Of a DNA stretch of 64,000 bases, positions 56,501-64,000 are shown piece after piece. The stretch is taken from NCBI GenBank assembly GCA_025200525.1, contig CM045761.1, forward strand, positions 75,235,551 through 75,299,550. Direction: 5' to 3'. This DNA is from Camellia lanceoleosa (Eukaryota > Streptophyta > Magnoliopsida > Ericales > Theaceae). The translations under genes and the position numbers were made by a program. The number at the start of each line of letters is the position of its first letter. Within the stretch, counting starts at the first letter, position 1. The notes under the pieces were generated by a model. It saw only the letters and a program-made list of their open reading frames with translations, had not been told where the DNA came from and made no database searches.

Positions 56501-57503
56501 CGTAAATGTCCCCTCAGCCCGAGGTGGACGGAGGGTTGGCTGAATTGAGGCCGGCTTCCTCAAAGGCTACCCTTAAAGCCTCGTCTACTTCGGCCTCGGA
56601 CTGGCCTGATTCTTCAGCGACCTCAATGACTTCCGCACGCTCTGAGTCGGATTCGTCGAAACCAATTTGGTGCAAGTTTTTGAAGTTGGTTAAAATAAGA
56701 GCAGTAAGAAATTCTTCACACCTCGGAATCGGAATGTTTTCTGCTGCCAAGAACGTCGTGTACGTCAGCTTGTATCGAAGAAGAATGTGGGCCGCCCTCC
56801 CTTGTTTCTGAAGGCTTGGACGGCCGAAGTATTTTAGCGTGACTTTGATCTCCGTAAGAACGGCGTTGTTAGTCAAAGTCAAGACTTTCTTTAAATCGTT
56901 TCCTGCACAAACCAAACCATGAGACCGAAAAGATAAAGTCTTGTCTATAAAACAAAAATAAGTCCAAAGGGCTATATGGCCACCTGGTTTGCCCCTCCAT
57001 CTAGGGATAGGATCTAAGCGGTCCTTACGTTGGCTAAATTCCCAGTTTCCTTAGACAACAACCATGACATCATCGACTCGCTTGCCAAAGCTGGAAAGCA
57101 TGGTCAGTAATTGATGGTCGGTGTCCTTGGCCTTGAGGAAATAGCGCCCATGCCGGCCAGAAGACTTGGCCAAGGCATAACAATGCGGAATAGCAGGTAT
57201 GCCGAGGTTAATCCTAAGGCGATGGTTTAACTCTATAATCCCCATTATGATTCTAAAAAAGTTGACATTAAGTTGGGAAGGGATTAGACCCCAATGGCGA
57301 AGAACAGCCGTAAGGAATGGGTGAAGGGGGAAACAGACTCCACCCTCTGCGATTGATGGGAGAGGGAAGACGATTGTGCTTTCATCAGCCCTCTCCACAT
57401 TGAGGGTGCCGTCTGACAGACGGACGTCATCAGGTATGGAAAAATGGCATCGAAAGCTAGAAATTCGATCCGCGGAGAGGAGGTCTTTCAAATGTTTTGC
57501 CAT
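56501..57503 (-). pseudogene. Element D antisense ORF 1, N-terminal 'putative gypsy type transposon' domain
   Basis: Starts MAKHLKDLLSADRISSFRCH at 57503. The core GGVCFPLHPFLTAVLRHWG then LIPSQLNVNFFRIIMGIIEL, a GRHGRYFLK block and DDVMVVV match the family known as putative gypsy type transposon (Transposase_28). After a likely intron (56916-57050) the next open part reads DLKKVLTLTNNAVLTEIKVT and RCEEFLTALILTN, then an acidic stretch. Despite the family name it is not a DDE transposase; it is found in antisense ORFs of Tat elements. Function unknown. Confidence 0.72.
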
Positions 57504-57860
57504 TCTCTTCAGCCTATAGGAGTATGCTAAACCAAAAACAAACTAGGAAAAAGGATTCAAAACAGAGAGGGAGAGAACGTAGAAGAGACAAAGAAGACAG
57601 TGAAGGGTAAAAGGAAGTTGCAGAGGTAAGTCGGAAGGTAGTCCAATGACTTCAAGCACCTAAAAATGTGTATGTATTTGAAAAGACGTCGAAATTTTAA
57701 ATCACAATAAATAGAAGTGTACAAAGGGGTGGGAAGTTGAAATGACAACTAAAAGGCATGTGCTCTGACATTCGCTTTGAAATGAGGCTAGCCGCCGAAT
57801 TTCGGCTCTAGCTTTTCGAGTTCGAAACCAAACACAGTAGCTAACTGTCATTAATGGAGT
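57504..57860. other. Element D 3' untranslated region
   Basis: Between the antisense ORF start and the polypurine tract. It would hold the promoter of the antisense ORF. No gene seen. Confidence 0.5.
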
Positions 57861-57874
57861 GTTTGGGGGGACAT
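57861..57874 (+). promoter_or_regulatory. Polypurine tract of element D
   Basis: GTTTGGGGGGACAT directly before the 3' LTR. Confidence 0.7.
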
Positions 57875-58327
57875 TGTGGGGGCCGAATATTGGGACACGT
57901 AAAGACGTCGAATAGTCGGACCGAGGGAGTCGAAATTCGTATATCACATTTGGTCCCGTCTTATACATGTAAATCTAGAAGTATCCTATTCGGCCAAATA
58001 GCCAGTTGAGTAAAGGGCCGAATGGAGAGCGATGCGCAGCAAGAGGAGCCTAGCAAATAGCTATACGGCAAATTGCAGGAGGGCCCAGTCTCGAAGCCCA
58101 AGAAAGAAAAAGATATAAGTAGAAGAACATCATCGAGAGAGAGGTATGTGAGAATTAGTGCACTTAACTTAAGACACACGCGATTTAAAGAGCATACACT
58201 GACTTATCCGTCGGAGTGCTAATTCCGGCACCCCCGATTGGAGTGTTCATTCTTTTTCAGGTTAACAGCAGAGGATCACAAGCGTCCCCCGAGATCCAAA
58301 GAGTATTTCCAAACCACTTTCACCACA
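57875..58327 (+). mobile_element. 3' LTR of element D (453 bp)
   Basis: Pairs with 44837-45289. The predicted TATA is altered here (GATATAA). Followed by the duplication CCATT. Confidence 0.95.
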
Positions 58328-58332
58328 CCATT
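58328..58332. repeat. Target-site duplication CCATT (right)
   Basis: Matches 44832-44836. Confidence 0.93.
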
Positions 58333-58739
58333 ATTTTTCAACATAGAACAATTCTATGTTTGAATTATAAATTTAAGTTAATTTAAAAAAAAAAAAAAAA
58401 AAAGTGATGAAAATAAAGTCACAATGTAACTTATGTTTCATTTCATATTTATGTGTTAACTTTATTTTTATTTTTTTTGAAACAAAGACAAAATGAAGGG
58501 GAAAGAGGAGACAAATAAAGTAACAATTTATAAAAGTAACAATACGCCAATCCAAACAAACAGGGGGAAAAAGGAGAGAAATAAAAACAGAGGAGAGAAA
58601 ATTCATCACGGAAACAAACAAACAGGGGGAAAAAGGACAGAAATGAAAACAGAGACAATACCAACTTTGCCAAATTGTTGGCAAACCTAGAAAATTGCAA
58701 ACACAACTTCATATGCCAATCCAAAGTATGTAAGGGAAA
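58333..58739. other. AT-rich older sequence between elements D and E
   Basis: Continues the sequence left of 44832. Contains an A-run and a two-copy repeat with a 62-bp period: CAGGGGGAAAAAGGA at 58561 and 58623. The small open frame at 58493-58690 merely reads through that repeat. Confidence 0.55.
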
Positions 58740-59257
58740 TGTGGGGAAGTGGATTGGAAATACTCTTCAGATCCTGAAAGACGCCAATGATCCTCAGCTA
58801 GTCACCTGAAAAGATACGAACACTCCGGTCGGGGGTGCCGGAATTAGCACTCCGATGGACAAGTCAGTTCCTCTACTCAAGAAAGCTAGTTTACTAAGTT
58901 TTTAGAAGTGATTCTTACATACATTTTCTAGTCCATTGCCATTATATTTATACTCGTTTTTTCTGATCCTCGGGACCAGGGCCTATTTTTTTTTAATCAT
59001 TATCTTTCCCAATATTCGGCTCTAGGGATCCTCCCCTATTCGGCCTATTTGTCATATTTGGCCCTTTGTCCTTGCGGGGCATCTGCCGGATAGCGTCAAG
59101 CATCTGAAACATTCCTCCTTTCTCTTCACCAATTATTCGGCTACCACGATTGCCCTCCGAACTCCCTATTAATGGCAGTTCATCGGCGTGTTCGGTCCAG
59201 AATTTGAGAAGTTCAGCGCCAGGCAGCTTCGCGTGTCCCAATATGTCAGGAGGCGCA
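58740..59257 (-). mobile_element. 3' LTR of Tat-type element E (518 bp), minus orientation
   Basis: Reverse complement resembles the LTR of D at both ends: TGCGCCTCCTGACATATTGG then GACACGCG at its start, and the GTGCTAATTCCGGCACCCCC...GGTTTGGAAATACTC-like stretch near its end. Inner parts differ, so D and E are related but different families. The right edge is set by the match to D; the partner LTR lies beyond the window, so no target duplication can be checked. Confidence 0.78.
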
Positions 59258-59384
59258 CGCCTTTTTGCTCATCATTACGCTTTCCCGCTCTATTCATGTG
59301 TGTCTCAACATTTATTGCGATTTGAAACTTTGGTCCTTTCGAATTCACATTTCGTCGATTTTCTGAGACTTTTGGATCGCCGAC

Positions 59385-59900
59385 TTGGGTCGCCGCCTGC
59401 GTGATGCTCTCGGGAGGATTGACCATTTGCAAACAGAGGTGCAGGGTCAGAAAAGTAGAGCCGAGTTCGAAATTATGAGCGCGAAAATGGAGAGTGCACG
59501 AGCCGAAGCGGAGAAAGAGAGAGTTCGCATCGCCGAACAGCTTCGTGTTGATGCTGAGGATAGGGCAAATGCGAGCGAGGAATCGCTCCAACTTTCCAAG
59601 AAAGCGCTTCAAGCGAAGCTCGCTTAGAGGAGCTTAAGGCGCCCGCGAGAAAGCCGTGTCGAGGCCTTTGAGGCAGGAGAGGCGCCTCGACGGAATATGT
59701 TGAAGAAGTGTCCAAATTTGAGAATCGCGGTTCAAACATGGGTAGCTCAAAGCCCTTCTCGCTACCGAGGTGACATTGATTTGCCAATTCCTTATGAGCA
59801 GTGGATGTTGAGCCACTTGAATGATACCGACGAAAGTGATCCGGGAGCCGTTCGAAAGCGGCGTCTTTTTGTTTTTGTTTTTCTTCTTTTGGATAGTGCT
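59385..59900 (+). pseudogene. Element E antisense ORF 1 remnant (coiled-coil end)
   Basis: MGRRLRDALGRIDHLQTEVQ, then AEFEIMSAKMESARAEAEKE and AEQLRVDAEDRANASEESLQ, homologous to the coiled coil of D at 55465-55782. It continues in broken frames to PYEQ and VDVEPLE. The N-terminal gypsy-type domain is missing, presumably deleted between 59257 and 59385. Confidence 0.68.
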
Positions 59901-60880
59901 TTGTTGGTTTAAGGTAGTTTTCATGTATAAATTGCTTAGCACCTGCGCGCAATTTATTAATGAAAATTTCCTTGTAATATTTGCTACCACCACACACTTT
60001 GTATGAAAGAGTTCTGTGGTTTAATTTTCATGAAAGAATTCTGTGTTTGTCAATGCATTTAGTAAAATGGAATTGCATATAATAAGGGGAAACCCTGATT
60101 TATGAATCTAAGGGGAAACCCTGATTTATGAATCGCCTTGCCCTGTGGGGTTCATGAAAGGAATTCTAGTGAATCAATTTGTGAGTACTGGGGTACTTGG
60201 TCGAATAGATTGATAACTGCTCTTGCTACCAACTCGTGGGCGAATGATTTTCTTGTGGCAGAATGATTTTATCCGAACTCTTCTAAACAAACCGTACATT
60301 CAATATCGTGTCTCCAAACTTTAGTTTGTTCCTTATTTATTTATTGTCGCTAACCACTGAAGGTAGGGAAGAAGAGATTGGTCAATATTTGGGTTCCTGC
60401 AGACTCAATACATATCCCATCAAAATCACCATTTGCAATTTCACTGCCTACTGATCTTGGACCCTTAGATTTATGAATCTGCCCTTGCCCTAGAGGGTTC
60501 ATGATAAGAACTCGCTCGAGGAATCGGTTCGGGGTAATGGGTAAGGCGCTTAGGCGGAACATATCCCATCAAAATCACCATTTGCAATGTCACTGCCTAA
60601 GCCGGTTGGGGTACTTGAGCCGAATGGATTGATGAATCTGCTTTTGCCCTAATCAACTCGTTAGCCGGCTGGGGTACTACGCACTTGGGCCAAAAATATC
60701 CCATCAAAATCATCATTTGCAATTTCACTGCCTACTGATCTTGAGCCGAAAGCTTGTCCTGCCGTCAACTTATTCGGCGTCAGGCGATTGGGTTTCGCGA
60801 TTAATGAACTTGCCTCGATCGTGCTGCCTCTGCGAGTGTTAAATGATCAAAGGTACAGCTTTTAAGAGTCTGGTAGGTAT
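59901..60880. repeat. Element E spacer with short duplications
   Basis: No gene seen. AAGGGGAAACCCTGATTTAT is duplicated at 60084 and 60110 (26-bp step). A block starting ATATCCCATCAAAATCA recurs at 60412, 60561 and 60697 (about 149 and 136 bp apart), followed each time by CATTTGCAAT and TCACTGCCTA. Confidence 0.8.
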
Positions 60881-60916
60881 CTGATTCAAACTCCTGAGAG
60901 AAGATCTATTGTACGA

Positions 60917-61824
60917 ATGTCGAACAAACTCTTCTTTAACAGCAAAGGGGAAGCCAAGACATTGGCTGAGCTTGGCGGTGATATGAATCGAAGTGAACAT
61001 CGTGGTGCGCTCTTGCGTGCTGGGGGTAAAAGTTCTACGGGTCCAGAGGCGCCAATCTCCTCGACGTCAGAGTAGGTCCCCAGACGGATAGGCGATCCCG
61101 GGGTAGATCGCCACACGCCCAAGTCAAAAAGGAGATCGACGCAATTGCGCCCGTTAAGTTTTGCAAGATTTGTGAAGAATAGGCCCATGACGGAAGCGGA
61201 TTGATTGCTCGAGATCCAGACGTGGCGGTCGAGTTTGCTCGACAAATATTTCTCCGAAGTTCGTGATCAATGGCTGGTCGTCAGACTACAAGTGTTTCGC
61301 GAGGGCATTCATGGGGGCGGTGAAAGGGCTCTATCGGCTTATGAAGTCGGCATGCGATTCTTGCCGCCCGTAGAAATGGAGAAAAGGAAGAGCGTATCTG
61401 CGGTTTGGAGGCTCGCGTGGAGGCGTTTGAACGTGAGTTAAGAGAGATCAAGCGGCTCAGTACAACCGGCGGTGTGAATCCAATCGTGGAAGAGAGGGTT
61501 ACCAGTCGGCTTATAAGCGCTGCCCTTGCCGATCGTGAGACAGCGAGCATGTTTGCATTGGAGTCCACGAAGGGGAGGTCTTATGAAAAAGGTTTTCACG
61601 AAGGGCGCTTGGTTGGAATCCAAAAGACCAAAGAGAAGCTTGCCGATGAAGTTTGCCGGTGTGAAAATCGTGGGTTTAGGCATGGTTGGATCAAAGCATC
61701 TCAAGCCGCCGAATCTCTTCGCTTGTCAAGCATCGATTCGGCGTCACCTCTCTACCACAGTAAGGACTTTTCGTTTTCTGCTTTCGAGATTGAGAAGAGT
61801 GAGGATGAGGGCGACGCCGTATGA
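60917..61824 (+). pseudogene. Element E antisense ORF 2, coiled-coil protein
   Basis: Begins MSNKLFFNSKGEAKTLAELG, equivalent to MSSRLFFNNRGKGWTL in D, passes stops and a frame change near 61390, then reads MEARVEAFERELREIKRLST, NPIVEERVTSRLISAALADR, SYEKGFHEGRLVGIQKTKEK and CRCENRGFRHGWIKASQAAE and an acidic end. About 140 residues are open at 61405-61824, the best-kept antisense frame in the window. Function unknown. Confidence 0.75.
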
Positions 61825-63059
61825 CTTTAATTATTTGTAAGGTTCGAACGCTGGTCGCGTTCGCAGTTATGTAATTTCTTGGTTCTTTGAATAAAAAACG
61901 CTTTATTGAAAATATCAAATTGTCTCCCGCATTCGGCGTGTCCGTGTTTAATTTTATTGCATAAAAGTTTGGATAGACGTAAATACATCAATCGGACTCA
62001 GCATCTGTTAAATCGATGCGCCGATTCGTTGGCGTGATCGGCCTGCATGTAATGAAATTTGAAGAAGCCGTGAGCCAGGGATCGGAGGGGTTACGACATT
62101 TTTGCATTTTTAGACGATTGGGCTAGATAATTTTTTCCCTTGCGTAGTCTGTGCGCGTTTTAGCCAACCGTTGGGTTAACTAGGTCATGGAGAATGTTGA
62201 CCGACGCCTGTTTCGTGGGGTTCAGGGATTCGGGCCTCGAGATCGCGGCCATTACTGAGAATAAAAGCGGCAGGCGCCTCATGCGATCAAACATATTTGG
62301 CTCACCAGCATTTATTGTGTGGGATGATCAAGAGTTCTCACCATCAGATGGTGATGACAATTGCAGGAGCTCAAATTCCGGCCGAACTTGGCGCCCAGAT
62401 GGTTTGCGGCGGAGGATTCTCCGGTGTGGGAGGTGGACCGCTGAAAGGAGAAATTGGAAACACGTCAGCCTCCAAGTCGTTGAAGCAGATCGCCCCGAAA
62501 GGAGACACAACGACCGCTGCCCCTAACCTCCCTTGTCTTGGATCTTGGCCTTGACATTGTCGATGGTGTCAGAGGCCCGGCGACATTCAAACGCGGATTG
62601 CGTCTATGTAACAACTTTTTAATCAAATAAATTGATTTCTCTTAGAAGAGATAGATATTGTATTCTCTTAGAAGAGATAGATATTGTAATGTTCAAACGC
62701 GGATTGCGTCTATGTAACAACCTTTTGATCAAATAAAAAGTGTTATTTCATATAGTTGAGTCTTACTCTCAAAATCTTTTGTTTAGCTGTGCCGGATGAA
62801 TGTTCCTGATCCCAATTTTTAATGGTTAAGCACGTCATTTCGTATGATTTAATGGTTTGCTATTAGTTTGTTGACAGAACTTTTGTGTAACTTAAATATT
62901 TTTCCTGTATTCAGGGATCGGCCCTTGCCTTAGGCGGGATGCGAGTTTAACCGGAAAGGGTCGTATTCGTGGGCCGGCTAAGGCACTCCCTGTCCGGCAA
63001 ACCATAGTGCTCATTCCGGCTTAATTAGTTGATTAAAACAGGGTCCGGATCGGATCCTG
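61825..63059. other. Element E spacer between antisense ORF and minisatellite
   Basis: No recognised protein. Contains a 106-bp-spaced direct repeat of TTCAAACGCGGATTGCGTCT (62586 and 62692) enclosing two copies of TCTTAGAAGAGATAGATATT. The open frame at 62194-62526 matches nothing I know. Confidence 0.6.
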
Positions 63060-64000
63060 AGTTGCCATACAGACAAGGGGGCTCCGAATCCGGAGGCTTA
63101 TTCGGCCCTAAGGTGTCGTGCACCAAAGGGCGCTCCGAATCCGGAGACTTATTTTGGCCAATCGTGACATCCACGAAGGGCGCTCCGAATCCGGAGGCTT
63201 ATTCGGCCCTAAGGTGTCGTGCACCAAAGGGTGCTCCGAATTCGGAGACTTATTTTGGCCAATCGTGACATCCACGAAGGGCGCTCTAAATCCGGAGGCT
63301 TATTCGGCCCTAAGGTGTCGTGCACCAAAGGGCGCTCCGAATCCGGAGACTTATTTGGCCCTAAGGTGTCGTGCACCAAAGGTCGCTCTGAATCCGGAGA
63401 CTTATTTTGGCCAATCGTGACGTCCACAAAGGGCGCTCCGAATCCGGAGGCTTATTCGGCCCTAAGGTGTCGTGCACCAAAGGGGGCGCTTCGAATCCGG
63501 AGACTTATTCGGCCCTAAGGTGTCGTGCACCAAAGGACGCTCCGAATCCGGAGACTTATTTGGCCCTAAGGTGTCGTGCACCAAAGGTCGCTCCGAATCC
63601 GGAGACTTGTTTTGGCCAATCGTGACATCCACGAAGGGCGCTCCGAATCCGGAGGCTTATCCGGCCCTAAGGTGTCGTGCAGCAAAGGGCGCTCCGAATC
63701 CGGAGACTTATTCAGCCCTAAGGTGTCGTGCACCAAAGTGCGCTCCGAATCCGGAGACTTATTTTGGCCGATCGTGACATCCACGAAGGGCGCTCCGAAT
63801 CCGGAGGCTTATTCGGCCCTAAGGTGTCGTGTACCAAAGGGCGCTCCGAATCCGGAGACTTATTTTGGCCAATCGTGACATCCACGAAGGGCGCTCCGAA
63901 TCCGGAGGCTTATTCGGCCCTAAGGTGTCGTGCACTAAAGGGCGCTCCGAATCCGGAGGCTTATTCGGCCCTAAGGTGTCGTGCACCAAAGGGCGCTCTG
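63060..64000 (-). repeat. Minisatellite of element E, 18 units, two unit types
   Basis: Units of 51 bp (type A, TTCGGCCCTAAGGTGTCG) and 50 bp (type B, TTTTGGCCAATCGTGACA) share the head GGCGCTCCGAATCCGGAG. By eye the order is A B A B A A B A A A B A A B A B A A, then the window ends inside the next unit. It is the inverted counterpart of 50823-51430. Long open frames on both strands are by-products of the repeat. Confidence 0.93.

Noticed and set aside
58493..58690. Lys/Thr-rich open frame as a small gene
   Set aside because: It reads through a two-copy 62-bp repeat in AT-rich DNA; no homologous family recognised.
63029..63878. Long open frames on both strands encoding repeated peptides
   Set aside because: They read through the 50/51-bp minisatellite; unit lengths shift the frame between types and no family motif is present.
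63060..64000. CRISPR-like array of regular repeats
   Set aside because: Whole units repeat without unique spacers, in a plant retrotransposon 3' region, with no cas genes.
1..64000. tRNA or rRNA genes
   Set aside because: Only tRNA 3'-end complements at primer-binding sites were seen; no cloverleaf with A and B boxes was recognised by eye.

Overview
The window is repeat-dense DNA from a large flowering-plant nuclear genome, probably a eudicot. It holds no bacterial gene organisation and no intact host gene. Almost all of it is LTR retrotransposons of the Ty3/Gypsy Tat lineage nested in an older substrate. The organism call rests on the Tat/Ogre polyproteins, tRNA-Arg primer sites, PIF/Harbinger and zf-GRF remnants, GT-AG introns and 5-bp target duplications. 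The species cannot be named from this.

Layout. 1-6223: the 5' part (minus strand) of Ogre-like element A: gag, primer site and a 3.26-kb LTR. 6224-12618: a decayed PIF/Harbinger DNA transposon on the minus strand, split by a 2.3-kb solo LTR (9548-11838, duplication CCTGT). 12619-36610: a nearly complete, about 20.5-kb, Ogre-like element B on the minus strand, with LTRs at 12619-20220 and 32510-36610. The left LTR is interrupted by a nested solo LTR (14104-17618, duplication GCAAG). 36611-37243: the 3' end of a second tandem copy that shares B's right LTR. 37243-38134: the first exon of the Harbinger ORF1 and a zf-GRF pseudogene. 38135-42585: a 4.45-kb Ogre-type solo LTR C (duplication GTGTG). 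42591-44836: AT-rich older sequence. 44837-58327: complete plus-strand Tat element D (duplication CCATT), carrying its own solo LTR insertion at 51564-53774 (duplication GAACG). 58740-64000: the 3' part of a minus-strand relative of D, element E, lying tail-to-tail with D.

How the parts relate. The coding order in B and D is gag, protease, reverse transcriptase, Gypsy RNase H, a second archaeal-type RNase H, integrase, which identifies the Tat lineage. Downstream of pol, B, D and E each carry antisense reading frames, and each has a minisatellite in its 3' region. No element looks coding-competent: stops, most of them Gln/Arg/Trp codons hit by C-to-T or G-to-A changes, break every polyprotein.

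Most unusual signal. LTRs of two unrelated groups carry arrays of short GC-rich palindromic words repeated every 20-21 bp. The word is GGCC/CGGCCG in the Ogre-type LTRs, CTCGAG in one solo LTR and CACGTG in the other. The Ogre-type LTRs hold one array upstream of the predicted TATA box and a second one far downstream. They also share a short RNA hairpin, which has a UUCG loop in three LTRs and a G-U pair with a UUU loop in two.
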